64,000 bases of DNA from Capniomyces stellatus (lineage: Eukaryota; Kickxellomycota; Harpellomycetes; Harpellales; Legeriomycetaceae). Positions within the stretch are counted from its first letter, which is position 1, and the number at the start of each line of letters is the position of its first letter. A program made the translations under genes and the position numbers. The notes under the pieces are model-generated. The model saw nothing but the letters and a program-made list of their open reading frames with translations. It was not told where the DNA came from and ran no database searches. The stretch is from the NCBI GenBank assembly GCA_001661515.1, contig LUVW01000001.1, positions 328,582-392,581 on the forward strand, given 5' to 3'. This document shows positions 1 through 12,591 of the stretch, piece after piece.

Positions 1-516
1 ATTGCTACGCAGACCTCTCGACGTGTCTCTGGCAACTCTGCTGCTCTCTCTTCTTGAGCCGCGTCTAGGCGGACGTCTGCTCAGCCTACGTCTAAATGAT
101 CCACGTGTTCTCATGTCACGGTTGCCTGTGATTCCTGCGTTTGGATCATCTATCGCAATCACTGGTTTGTTTTTGACAGATCTTGCGCCAGCTCTGTTCA
201 AGTTGGCTTTTTTTGGAATGGCTTGGTTAAAGTCGTGTCTGTTGTACTTTTCTCTGCTAAAAGTACGTCTATTGTAGTTACGCCTGTTTAAGTTTGCTCT
301 GTTGTACCTGGTCCTGCTTTTGAAAATGTTGGTGTTTGAAGCAGCCGATTTTGCAATTGTAGAGGCAGCTGGCATGACTACTGGAGTAGCGGCAGAAGCA
401 AAAGTGGCAGCTGCTGCCAATGTAGTCCCATTTGACTTGGCGATACTGGTTGTGCTGGCATTTATAGAATGTACAACTGCCAAGTTCACTAAAGCATAGT
501 GTAGTGATACTTTCAT
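1..516 (-). CDS. Secreted Arg/Asn-rich protein, partial at window edge
   Basis: An open frame of 172 codons runs from ATG at 516 to base 1 with no stop, so the C-terminus lies outside the window. The first 20 residues (MKVSLHYALVNLAVVHSINA) look like a signal peptide with an A-x-A-like cleavage site. An Ala/Thr/Ser-rich stretch follows to about residue 60. Then comes a very basic region with recurring YNR, LNR and TFSR units (about residues 68-95), and an Arg-rich tail dense in RR and SR pairs. No family is recognised and there are no cysteines. It could be a secreted cell-wall or host-facing basic protein, or a nucleic-acid-binding protein if the leader is not cleaved. Frame length, ATG start and leader argue for a real gene; function is unknown. 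Confidence 0.6.
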   Translation of the reverse strand, partial: MKVSLHYALVNLAVVHSINASTTSIAKSNGTTLAAAATFASAATPVVMPAASTIAKSAASNTNIFKSRTRYNRANLNRRNYNRRTFSREKYNRHDFNQAIPKKANLNRAGARSVKNKPVIAIDDPNAGITGNRDMRTRGSFRRRLSRRPPRRGSRRESSRVARDTSRGLRSN

Positions 517-2337
517 TTTTGTTTTATTTTGCTTTGTTCTTGTTGTTTCCTTTTTCTTTATTCTTGGTGTTTTTGCGGCTTTACATGGGGTATTGAATGT
601 TTTAGTATATGTGTTTATATATATATATATATATGCGCAGATATCTCTATAGCTATCTGATATAATATATGTTATATTATATGGTTTAGTCTACGGTTTA
701 TTCTATGGTTCGGCTTGTTGGATGTATTTATGCTACTCTATTTATGTCTACTTTGGTTTGTTTCTTAGGCGGTTTGCTATATGTGGCTATAATGAAGAAG
801 GGATTCTGCCAAAATGACCAAGTAAAGCGAATAAGTATAGCAGTAGGTGCTTTACTGTTAAATAACCATGGGATGAGGAATATTTTCAAAAACTTATGCT
901 GTATGTGTGTATGCATATATATATATATATACATACTAATCCTATTTAGTTTTGCCAATAACTTTATTTATCCATTTACTTGGGTATAATTTACTCCTCT
1001 GATTGCACTAGTACAGAATAATATAAACACAAATTTATGGATCAGCCGATATTAAATTTATAATTTTAAAACGCTCTTGTTCACTTGAAAATGAATTAAA
1101 TTTTTCACACTAAATATTTCTAATATTGGTTTTGAAAATAAAGTAAAAATAAATAAAAATAAAGACTTGTAGATCCATTGCTAGATTAATAAACATATAT
1201 AAGCAGCTTTTTTGTATATATAGCGAGTCTCGTTTTTAGTCGTGGAAATTTGATCTGCCCGTTCGAGTTTTGACCGCACGATAATAGAAATCAAAATTTC
1301 CAAGAACGTCCATATACACGACACTTGAATCACCGTTTATCAATACCCAATATACACATACTAGACCTGTGTGTACTTGATGTTATTGTTATAAGCATAA
1401 ATATCTTATATTGTTTTTTTGATCTGCTTCTTTACTAGAATCATAATTTAAATCCTTTTTAAAACTTATGCACACTACTCTACATTGTTTCCATTTATAT
1501 TAGCCCTAAAGGCCGGATACATTTTTTAGATTATGGCATTACTGTGCAAGTAATTCTTTATTGTAACTTCAAATTAAATTTTACTAATCTAGGCAACAAA
1601 AGAAGAAAAAAGCAAATATAATTTTGTTAAATTAAAACAAACATAACCGTAATTAAACCGATCTAGACTTTCAGATCCAAGAGCCCAGAAACTTTTTAAA
1701 ATAAACATATAAACCTTAAGCAGATCATGTCCAACACAGTACAATAATACACTTTACATATTACAATTAACCAAATTAATTCAATACCATTTCCTAAAGA
1801 GCAATCTACCCAAAAAAAAAAAAGTATGATAAACATATATACCCATCGAATATAATATACAGTCCAATGCGCATATTGGATTGTCTTCGATGAAACCAAT
1901 TTTGGAGTTTCATGGCACAATATTTTCTATATGAGAAGCTTTTTTTTTATTTACTTTTTCAAGATAGAACTATATTTTCACAGTGGCTCGCCAACTTTAA
2001 TAAATAACAAACTGTCCAAATTCAGCCAGCTGGGCTACAAAAACTCATTACATTGGTTATTGCTCTGTTCAAAAGATCCAACTTGACATAAACGAGTAAA
2101 CCTAAACACCAAGAAGATGATAACTAAGACGCAATAACCAAAAATCATAAAAAACAATGCTAAATATGAAATATATTTGAAACAACCTCGTTGTAACAGG
2201 CAATATAAAATACAAAAACTTGTATGACTATGAGCTAACTTTAAAAAGTAAATAGCTAAAGGAAAAAGCCAAATCAATGTTAAGAGTATAATAAAAAGAA
2301 TTTGAAATAAGATTTATATGTATATGTATATGTATAG
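517..2337. other. Intergenic, AT-rich
   Basis: No supportable gene. The stretch holds an (AT)n run at about 617-634 and a shorter one at about 916-931. It should contain the promoter of the leftward edge gene and the 3' flank of the SKN7-type gene. Short open frames here have no family resemblance. Confidence 0.6.
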
Positions 2338-2440
2338 TTAAATATGTCTGAACTGTAAAGGAGTTTGCATGCTCATCTGATGGTTATTTAGACGCAAATT
2401 ATGTTCATGTTGTTGCCGTTGCTCTTCATTTTGTTGTTGC

Positions 2441-2472
<32 letters not shown>

Positions 2473-2482
2473 ATGTTGTTGA

Positions 2483-2556
<74 letters not shown>

Positions 2557-5500
2557 CTGTACCAGCTGCTGTTGTTGTTGTTGTTGCTGTTGTTGCTGCT
2601 GTTGTTGCTGTTGCTGTAGCTGATGTTGCTGATGTTGTATCCGCTGATGTTGCTGTATTTGCTGTTGTTGCTGTTGTTGCTGTACCAGCTGCTGCTGAAT
2701 AAACTGACCCCTTTGTACCTGTTCGTTGGTCATGTGATGATGTATTTGAGACTGTTGAAGACTGTTTTGGTGCCTTTGTTGCAGCTGTTGAAATTGGAGC
2801 TGTTTTTGGTGCTGATTGAGCTGGAATTGCTGGAGTTGGTTGGTGTTTTGGGAAGATTCCTGGATGAAGGTTTGGTTTTGATGGGAATTGAGGTAGTCTT
2901 GGAAACTATAGTCAACCAAACTGGCTGAAACACCGGTGCTTTTGGTACCAGGAACAGTGCTGTTGTTAACGCATGAATCGGACTTGTTGGAGTCAGCTGG
3001 AGACCCAATTAGGTTTTGGCTTGGGGGCTGGGACAGAGCCTTGGTGTTAGGATCAGGATCCGCATTGGAATTAGTTTCAATACTAGCTTCAGTGTCTGAA
3101 GTGCTGCTTGTACTGAAACTATTTTCAATGTTATCTTCGGCAGTTTTATTTTCCTTGATTTCTGCGTTTGTATTCGAGTTTATGTTTATGTTGGCATTTG
3201 ACCTTGGATCAAGTAGAGACTGGCTGTCAGTATTTGCGCTATTAGGATTGGGCTTCTCAACAGTAGTGCTGGGCTTTGTATTTTCGCCAACCGAATCGAC
3301 ATCCAGCAACCCGGCGGAAGTTCTGTTTAGGGAGTGGATCGGAGTGGTAATTGAGCATTTTATTGGATGTTTTTCCAGGTCCTGCATTTTCTGTACCCTT
3401 TGCATTGTTTGCATCTTCTGCATGTCCATCTCCATCTGCAACTGCATTTGAAGATGGCGGATTTGAGCTTCATTTTGCGGTGATGTAAAGCTGTCGAATG
3501 AAAACGGCATAGACTCGGAACTGTACGACGGTTTAGTCGCTACAGATTCAGATACGCCTGGCTGGTGATTTATTGGCTGTTTTTCAGTGATCGTTGCGGC
3601 TGCTGGTGTTTGCTGTTTGTTTGGCACATTTGCAGAGTTTGTGTTCGAGATATTATTAAGATTAAATGAGGAGTTTAAGGCGTTGGCAAAATTGGATTCT
3701 ATAAACCCAACAGTTGGATTAAACGACATGCCCATACCCATGCCCATACCCATACTCATGCCCATGCCCATGTTCATTCCTGGCACAACACCCACAATGT
3801 TATTCATGCCCATTCCCATATTCATTCCTGGCACAATATCCATAATTCCATTTACACCCATCGTGTCGGCAATGCCTAGTCCTAAATCCGCGCCATTCCC
3901 TACGCCATTACCAGGGTCACTCCCAATAATCATATCCAGCCCCAATCCTAAACCTAAACCTAAACCTAACCCCTCGTGGTTGTTGGTACCTGGGTTTGTG
4001 CTTGTTGTTACAACCATACTGGGACTGCTTATGTTGGATAATCCCAACTCGGTGTTAGTAACCATACTGGCGGTGGGGATATTACTGTTGTTGTTACCGT
4101 TGTTGTCGGATGAGTGTAAATGGCTGCAGTACTTTTCCAAAACGCCTCGGATCAGATCTTTAGTCAATGGCTTGGCCAAAACATCGTTCATTCCTTGCTG
4201 GAAATAAGTGGTGCGGCTCTTGTTGTCGGTTATTGAAGTCACGCTGATGATCGGGGTTACCTTGTCAAATGTCCGTATAAAGCTTGTTGCGCTTAACCCG
4301 TCCATATTCGGCATCATTATGTCCATCAGCACAATGTCGTACTGCCGGCCATTCATCTTTGACACTGCTATGTTCCCGTCACTTGCCAAATCTATTGAAC
4401 ATCCAAATATCTCCAGCATTCTGCTTGCTATCCCCCTTGCCACCTCGTCATCCTCGACCAATAATACTTTTGGTGGCTCGGACCAGTGCAGATTGATGTT
4501 CAAACCGTTCCTTCCCCCTTTATTCTTGGCCATCATCATCCCCAGATTCAACCCCAACCCTAACCCTAGCTTGTTTGACCTCATTCCTACGCTCATAGCG
4601 TTGTTTTGATCGCTGCCACTCTTGATACCATTGATTCTGGTTGCTTCCTGCCTCATCTTTTTAAACACCATCGCCAACTGCAAACTACCCTGTCCAATCT
4701 TTACACCACTATCCGTATTTAAGGCATTACCAATACCATTACCATTGCTGATAACATTGCCAACACTACTGCCGATACTATTCTCATTTCCTCCAACCAG
4801 CCACTTTCTCTTCATCCCACTTAATCTATCTATAGTCATCTCCTGTCCAAATATTGGGTTCATGTTCATATGTTCATAATCGTGCCCATTTAGCTCCTTT
4901 ATGTCCACCTTCTCACCAGTCACACCCGAATTGTTCGCATTTGCAACTGTAGCCATGTTTGTTCTTATAGGAACCTTTGGCGCTACTAATCGTGATGGCA
5001 TTACTCGTACAAACTCTGATTCCACCTCAATTATATCTTTATTTCCATACTCGCCTCCTTCGTCCTCCTCTCCATACACCCCCCCTACTTCTCCCTCCTC
5101 CCCATCCTCTCTGGTTCTACTCCTGACCATCCCCTTATCTCTACCTTTTTCCGACGCCACTCCCGAATATCCCTCACTCTCCCTCTGGTTATCCCCTACT
5201 GTTTTAATATCCCCCATTCTCAATTTATACCCGTTCATCTCTTTAATGCTTGGAACTGCAGGATTGTGTGCTAGAGTACCATTGCTTGCTCGGGTACTTG
5301 CACTTGCATTTCTGTCATTGATACCCTCGCCAATTCCGCTCCTATTGATGTTGATATCACTCTTGTAAAAGTCCACCAAACGCTTCCCACACTCCGTCTT
5401 CGCCATCTCTTCTTCTCTTCTACTTCCACTACCCCCGCCATTCTTGCTACTGTCACCATCGTCTTTGCTGTCTTGCACCACTATAAACTCTGTCAAATCC

Positions 5501-6714
5501 TTAATCATTTGCTCTTGAATGTGATTAGATTTTTTTAATCGATTTATTTCGTCTGTCATATACTGTGAATGCTCGGAAAACTGGTTCAAATATGTCACTA
5601 CTTGCATATTATCCTGTGTTAGCTGTCTTATCTGGCTACGATGCTCTTCAATCACCTTATACAAAAACTGGTCTGCTGATCCCCCTCTTGCTGCCCCCAG
5701 CAAACCACTTTTATACCCATTGTTTTTATCACTTCCACCGCCGCTATTAACCACACCACTACTACCATTGTTGCTGCTACCATTATTATCCCCGCTCTTA
5801 TGTTCTGATATACCTACTACCGTACCACTACTGTTATTGCCACTACTGCTATTATTCATATTGTTATTGTTGTTGCTGTTGTTTTTGTTGCTGTTATTAT
5901 TGTTGCTATTGTTGCTGTTGTTGCTGTTGTTGCTATTGTTGCTGTTGTTACTGTTACTGTTACTGTTGCTGTTGCCGTTGTTGATGTTGTTTTTGTTGTT
6001 ATTTAAGCTCAACTCACCACTCCTATCACCCATACCGTTCAACATACCATCGCTCCTGCCACCAGTACCATTCTGTCTATTAGTGCTTGTTCCAACACTT
6101 TTATTAACATTATTGTTATTGTTGTTATTGTTTATGTTCTTTCGGCTTTTCATCGGCTGCTTTCGCTTAATCTTCTCCAACAGCTCCGGCTTATTGTGTC
6201 GAAAACATGGATGGTGGAACTCCCATATCGTTTCTCCATACTTTCGGCTCTCTTCCGAACTCTTCATCTTATGGAAATCATATTTGTTCAACTGTCTCAC
6301 AAACGACGCAAAATTACTATGCTTGAAATGCTGTGGTAGCACAAACTTTGAAAACTCCGAGTTGTCCGTTATTATAAAGCTTTTGCCTGTGCTTGACCAA
6401 AAGACAATCTCTTTGTGTGAATCTTTCTCCAGTATACTATTAGCCACCAACGTAATCACGTTACTAATACATTCATTTAATTATCCTTTGTCACATCCTC
6501 AACATCAATTAAAACCACATCCCCAACCGCGATAAAAACTAAACCATACTTTGCTTCGTTAATTATTTTCTTTTATTTTATGATATTTTTAAAAATTTTG
6601 TACTTACTGGAACAGCTTCTTCACAAAGTCTGGCACTCCTGTCGTCAACCCCAAGTACCCAAGCCCCTCCACATCATAAGCGCTCGTGGAGTATATGTTT
6701 ATTTTATCGTCCAT
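2338..6714 (-). CDS. SKN7: SKN7/PRR1-type HSF + response-regulator transcription factor
   Basis: Two exons: 6714-6608 and 6436-2338. The 171-nt intron has donor GTAAGT and acceptor AATAG. Exon 1 starts MDDKINIY and ends in the HSF motif DFVKKLF; exon 2 continues as ILEKDSHKEIVFW. The join gives about 1401 residues. In order they are an HSF-type DNA-binding domain (about 29-128, including HFKHSNFASFVRQLNKYDFHK), an Asn/Ser/Gly-rich linker, a coiled coil (about 288-354), a receiver domain (about 688-808) and a long Gln/His/Asn-rich tail. The receiver keeps the acidic pair (VEDDE), the phosphoacceptor Asp near 741 (VLMDIMMPNMDG) and the Lys of AKPLTKD. In yeasts this family is the nuclear end of the Sln1-type phosphorelay and acts in oxidative and wall stress. 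It is longer than yeast Skn7 because of low-complexity insertions, including LG and MG repeats. An in-frame GTG at 6459 lies in the intron and is not the start. Confidence 0.93.
2425..2735 (-). repeat. Poly-Gln-coding CAA/CAG tract
   Basis: Near-continuous CAA/CAG codons, with occasional CAT/CAC, lie in the 3' part of the SKN7-type gene. They encode several Gln runs separated by His, Leu or Val. A second triplet-rich block, coding for poly-Asn, lies at about 5850-5990. Both are expected to be length-polymorphic. Confidence 0.85.
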
Positions 6715-8489
6715 TACACCCCTCTCTTATTTATCTGTATTGCTATTTTATTTTATTCTGCTAATGCCTTTGCTTTTATCGATAATTCGATCAGCTTGAC
6801 TATCCTTTAAATATATTCGCAAGCTCTACTTTTATATATTGCAACACCAAGATATGCTGCTTCCAAATTATGAAGCAATTACCGATTCGCTTCTCTACTT
6901 TTACTTTTCTATCCTATCCTATCCTATCTCACACTTCTTTTACTTATTCTGGGAAACAAACAAAAAAGCTGCACAATTTCTGATTTCAAAATCCTCCTTT
7001 TAGGCTCAAACTTTATTTTTTCCTCTGCTTTGCCGGTTTTTTTTTTTACGTATTATACTTTACAAATATACCCTGCTTTGTTTTTGCCAGAATATCACTT
7101 TGCCTTATCGCTCTATGTTTCCTTATTCTATGTTATGCTGTATTTTATTAACTTATCGCCCTGTATTGTGAAATATATATTATATTGTTATTATCTCCCA
7201 AGTACTAACAAAACATAAAGAGGTGTTATGGTTATTTCACTTTTATTGTTAATTAACGATTTTACGTCCATTAAAAAGTCTTCCTTTTTTTCTGTTCCTA
7301 TTTGCACCATTTTTTTTTGTCGTTTTATATTTTCATCCGTATAATTTTCGTGATTATAAAACACTTATTTTTCGGATTTTTTGAACATTAAATTTCCAAT
7401 GATTCATCCTGTTTGGAAATATAGCCCTCCTTTTATTATCCAACACAATCTAGCAAGTGCATTTAAACCTCTAACCTCACTATTTCTTAAATCGGCTCAC
7501 TTTATAAATAAATAGTTCAACTATATTGCTATTTCAAAAATAACATTAGCTCAAAAATTCAATAAAAAAAAATAACGAGTTCGATTCAGTGAACTAAATA
7601 ATAATAAAAACAAAAATATTAGCTTGAATAAATTCCATTAAATCTAGAAACTAGCTTGTTCTTTCCAAACCATTTTATTTACAAAGTGCAATTAACATAA
7701 ACCTTGCTATTTTCTCAAAATCCCAAAGTTGATTATCTTCTAATCCCATTTATTTTTTAAACAATCACTTCAAGTGATGAGTTTTTTTATTTTTTGTTCT
7801 TTATTTTTCGTTTTCTATCATTTATCTTTTATTTTTTATTTTTTTATTTTATTTTACACAACTAAACTCTTTTCACATCACTGAGACATATAAACTTCAC
7901 CCATAACATAATTGCTTTTGCATTATCGAATTCTCTACCTTTAATATCTCTTACTTTTTACGTTTACTTAGTTTTTGCTTCACTTTACTTGGACTCACTT
8001 ACGTCATGTTTTGCTTTGACTTTGATTTTGTCCACTAACAGCCCAGCTTCAAGAGGTGCGCGCCTTTTAACGGGCTACCTTCGTCATTCTTTCTGCTTTA
8101 CCATTTCACTTTTTATTTCCATCATTTTTGTCTCCTCTTTTCAAACCTTTTTTTCATTAATTTATCATTTGCGCTGTTATTTTATTTCTAATTTCTATTA
8201 ACTATTATTAACTGTTAGGTAATTTGCGCTATATATTAATTGCCTCCCAATAGATTATCATTTTTTTGCTGAATTAAGACATTTTTCTACACCAATTACT
8301 CTTGCTATTACATTCACTGTTTATCATTACCATTACTATAAATCAATCATACGTTGCCAGCCTCAATTTCCTAATGGACCTTCCTATATCATTGCTACTT
8401 CAGCTAAACTTTAATTCTAATAAGATTGAGTTTATTGATGCGCTCTTATGAAGGTTCATAATTAGTATTTCAAAGTTCAACACAGCTTG

Positions 8490-8533
8490 CTCTCTCACTC
8501 TCTCACACTCTCTCTCTCTCTCTCCCTCTCTCC
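8490..8533. repeat. CT-rich microsatellite
   Basis: About 44 bases of TC/CT dinucleotides with a few A interruptions. It does not belong to any gene I can support. Confidence 0.8.
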
Positions 8534-9688
8534 ATTTTATATTGCAAGCTCTGGCTTAAGGTTGACTTTTTTCCTATTCATTTTGTTCTTTCAGATGCTG
8601 TTCGAACTATTTTTTTTACTGTTGATTACTTCTTTTTTCATTTACTCGATTGGCGTATCTAAAGCTCCAATAAATTACAAAATCTAACAAACATGAAATT
8701 GATCCTTTTTCAGATTATCATTCTGTCGACATTTATGTCTACATATCTTGCTTCAGTTAAACCACATTGAATCGAAATGTTGTCGTTTTAACCAGCCGTT
8801 TTAAGACCTCAGATCTAACGCCTTATCACTAGCCCAATCATGTAATCTATATATCCCGTTAAAGTCAACTTTTCTTTTTTACTTTCACTATCAAATCTTC
8901 AGTCTGACCTGTATAAGTTTGTTTATCCGGTTTGTCTTTAGTACAGCCCAACTTAATAGCATAATCTGTTCTACTCAACACTTTTTATTCTGTATACACC
9001 CTTTTACTGCCTTAAGCAACACCATCAAATATACAACATGTGCTACACAGGCCGCTGCTCTTCTGGCAATATTTACTTGACTCTTTGATCCATACTATAA
9101 TCATGCCAAACAGTTACACTAAAATTGAGGACATTTTATTTCAACTACACCAAGTTCGCTCAATTGCGCCTTTTATTTGCTGTGTGTATCTCCAACTTAA
9201 ACTATCGCTTACATAAAATTGTGTTAATTGCTAACCCAATTACTCTCTAACTCGAGATCGTCTGCTATCCAATGCTGTATATATATTTATTGATTAGTTA
9301 AATTGGGAAGTCTCGTCTTTTTATGTCAAATCTTTTTTTTTTCACATCCAACTTTGACGTTGTAATAACAATGAAACCAAACTAAACAACAATAATAATA
9401 GTGGATTGCTGTAATGATTAGGCCAATCAAATACCCGAATAGCTCCGATAAAAACCACGGGGGAATAAAACTTCTTGTTACCTAGTCGTTTAACTTACTT
9501 ATATCATACTAGTTTTGGTCGTGTTATGTATACGACATATATATATTTATATATAGGTAACTTTGCAATAGTATCCAGATTGATTGATAAACTGGCGTAA
9601 AGTTTAAATGCTGAATCATGTTTTTGGTGTTCTAGAACAAAAGACCTTTATTGTTTAGGTTGTACATTTGCTCTTTTTTTTATTGGTG

Positions 9689-9730
9689 TTTATTAATATG
9701 AACGTTAATAAGTGTAAAATTTGTGTATTT
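9689..9730. repeat. Partial copy of dispersed repeat Y
   Basis: The core GAACGTTAATAAGTGTAAAA resembles both repeat Y copies (45838-45915 and 48492-48593). It resembles the reverse complement of the right-hand copy over about 35 bases with few mismatches. It is too short to be sure it is not chance in AT-rich DNA. Confidence 0.3.
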
Positions 9731-11821
9731 GCATCATCTATTAATTTATAGTTTTCTATTTGCATCTTTTTTCATATATACTTTTCTTTTATTTATACAT
9801 TCTTATGGAAGCGATACCTATGTAATAATAATAAAAAGATACAATAGTCAACTAAATATATTTTTTATTGAAGCTTTCATTTTTTTTATTGCAAGAGTCA
9901 ATGTTATTTCAACGATTTTCGGTGTAGTTTACCTAAGCCATTTAACCCTTCATTGTTAACATTGCAAACGTCTCTCACTTGGATCCAAACACTATATGTC
10001 TTTAGTTTATTTCCAACACCTACTCGCTACAAATATATATGCCATATGTACATCCCTTGGTTTGATTCTTTTTCAAAAGAAAAAGATATACTGGGTCCAC
10101 CTCTAAATGTTAAAAATAAAAACAATCCAGCCTGATCCAGCCCTATGATTGACTAGATCTTCACCATGCAAAATTGAAATTCGATCAGCCAAAAAACGTA
10201 TCTCACTACGGACGTATCAAAAGATTATTATAAAAAGCTATTATCATTGTTATAAAAATAAAAATGTTGGCTTTTATAAAGATGATGTGGCATAGCTTGT
10301 CGGATTAGTTATTTTGTTTATGGTCAACCATTGTTATATTTATTAAAGTGGATATGTTTTCTTTCATAAACAAGCAACCTTATATTAGAAAGATTGCACA
10401 AAGAAACGCTAAAATAGGCTTCAAAGGTGATAACACGCATCGAAAGTCCTAAACTGTTTTTGCTTCAGGGCCTGGTTGCCAAAACATACCAAAACATATC
10501 AAAACTTTGGTTTTTTTTTTAACTACTCAGATACATTATATACAAATATATTTATTGCGACATTTGCCAGTATGTGATTTTTCTTTCTTTCCATTTTTCA
10601 CTGTCTAGACGTTTTTACCAAGTGATGACTTGATTTACAAAACACTACAGTTTAATATACTTTGGAATCAATTGTGTATACCCATCACCTCTACAAAACA
10701 GCAAACTTAAAACCATTACCAAACCCACAAGCTAGATGTCCCATCATGTTATAATGCCATTTTGGTGTGTTTGCTGGTGGGACCTATCTTAATTTGTCTC
10801 ATAAAACAGATCTGCAATACTATTCGAATATAGGCAGTATACGCGTATTTTACCCTGCACAAACATTGTATAAATATTACTCTATTAGTTGCAAGATATA
10901 CTACACCACGTCAAAACCAATTATTCAAATATAGTCCCTCTGATAAAAACACTTGCTCTTTATTCGATAACAACATGTATTTTAGTTAGTATTGCAATAT
11001 ACCCTCAATTATAACATATGACGTGTTGGGTTGACCATCAATCCTTATGTTATTTTAACCAGCTATTTTTTTTTTACTTTTGCAAATCGTACATTGGCCT
11101 TAGTATAGAACTCCACTCTTTAAGTTGATTTATATTTAGTATCTATAAACCCTTGCTGCTAAAGGGGGTTTGTAACTTGATGCTTATTCGACAGAAACCA
11201 TATATCACAGTCATGGGTTTAGTATTACCTGTCACCTGGCTTACTAATCACCATTTACCACTATCATCATTTATAGTGCAGTCAACACCTTTCAATTTTT
11301 TTAAAAAAAACAAAAACTTATGCATCATTTAATACGTAGTGTGCAAAAAGGGTCACAAAATTCGTGAAATTAACATTGTATCCATTTGTGCTTGTTTTAG
11401 TGCTATTATTATTTTCCAAAATTAATTATTGTATTTTACCTAGTTTATTATTTAGCTCAGCTACTGCTATTTTACCACCTCCATCTGAAACGTCTCTCAC
11501 AGCAGTAGAAATAATAAAGTCAAACTACAACCAGAATACAGCAACACTGTACATAATCAAGGCATCTTTCAATCGGAGTTAACACCATTTAGTTGACCGT
11601 TTGCAACTTACCAAATTATCCTGAACAACAGTGGTGGCTCTTACTCTCTGATTGAAATGCTGCTGTTTTCATAGTCACGAGTCCATTTTCCAAAGTTGCA
11701 TTGAATAAAAATAATGTATAAAGAAGCAACGTGTTGTTGTCAAGAATTTCACTATAGTCGTCATAGCATAAACCGTCTTAATCTGGTATATACTATGCGT
11801 CAATATACAATTTAGGATAAT

Positions 11822-12217
11822 ATGCAACATTATTTTGTTTCTAGTCTTGCCAACATAGTACTACTGATGTATTTTGGTGTTAGTTTATTACCACTTCACC
11901 TTGTTTCGAATAGTCTATTAAATATAATCATAAACTTGAAATGTGAATCAAAGTTAAGATACGGATCAAGAATTAGAATGCGAATCAATACCCTATATCA
12001 ACTTCAACTCGATCAAAAAAAACTAAAGGCTCTCATTGAAATATCGAATTTTAAAGTCCTGAAGGTACACCATAGAATATTTATTATTTTGCCTTTTGGC
12101 ATCTCTCATCTTAAATTATATGCAATTAGAAAAAACAAAAAATGTTATTTTGTTGGCAGATATGTACAAGGTGTGTGTATGTGTGAAGGGCTATTGGGCA
12201 CAATTCACTGTGCTTAG
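11822..12217 (+). CDS. Hypothetical 131-residue protein
   Basis: ATG-initiated single frame. The N-terminal 35 residues are hydrophobic (about MQHYFVSSLANIVLLMYFGV), as in a signal anchor or signal peptide. The middle is basic and there are three cysteines near the end. I recognise no family. It may be a chance open frame in AT-rich DNA or one exon of a gene I cannot assemble. Confidence 0.2.
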   Translation: MQHYFVSSLANIVLLMYFGVSLLPLHLVSNSLLNIIINLKCESKLRYGSRIRMRINTLYQLQLDQKKLKALIEISNFKVLKVHHRIFIILPFGISHLKLYAIRKNKKCYFVGRYVQGVCMCEGLLGTIHCA

Positions 12218-12403
12218 ACGTCCAGATTGAGTATAGCAGATATGCAAATTAAATCTTTGTATTTCCAAGGGTTAACAAGAGTGGTATAAGTCGGAGTTAT
12301 ATTAATGACAGCGGGTAAATATTATGCTTTAGTTGATGTGGTAATAAATATAAAAATACTAAAAAAATGAATCTAAAAACCAATATCTGGTCTACAAAAG
12401 GTT

Positions 12404-12493
12404 ATGTATGTATTTATGTATGTATTTATGTATGTATGTATGTATGTATGTATGTATGTATGTATGTATGTATGTATGTATGTATGTATGTAT
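12404..12493. repeat. (ATGT)n microsatellite
   Basis: About 90 bases of tetranucleotide ATGT/TATG repeats. The first third carries TATT interruptions and the rest is essentially pure. It lies about 100 bases beyond the stop codon of the leftward PQ-loop gene, in its 3' flank. Confidence 0.95.
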
Positions 12494-12591
12494 AAATGGT
12501 GCTACTGGCACATATATTTATAGGTAAATCTATAAGACGCCATCTTATTTTTTTTTTGGTGTAATGGTAATACTAGTGTACAGGTTTTTGA

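Larger units (their letters stand above)
6715..11821. other. Large intergenic region without convincing genes
   Basis: AT-rich DNA with many T-rich runs on the + strand. I see no exon chain, tRNA or transposase here. Open frames near 7030, 7989, 8487 and 9723 lack ATG starts or encode only low-complexity hydrophobic strings. A CT-rich microsatellite and a short copy of a dispersed repeat are listed separately. The part next to 6714 should hold the SKN7-type promoter. Confidence 0.55.

Noticed and set aside
2401..2619. Leucine-rich open frames on the + strand opposite the poly-Gln tract (also 5720-6535)
   Set aside because: They are antisense shadows of CAA/CAG and AAC/AAT repeats in the SKN7-type gene; composition is entirely explained by the repeats.
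3945..3975. Telomere-like CCTAAA/CCCTAA repeats (also near 4555-4572)
   Set aside because: They lie in the SKN7-type coding frame and encode LG repeats; too short and coding-constrained to be interstitial telomere.
11364..11582. 72-codon frame resembling a secreted peptide
   Set aside because: Begins at GTG with no ATG; hydrophobic start is common by chance in T-rich DNA.
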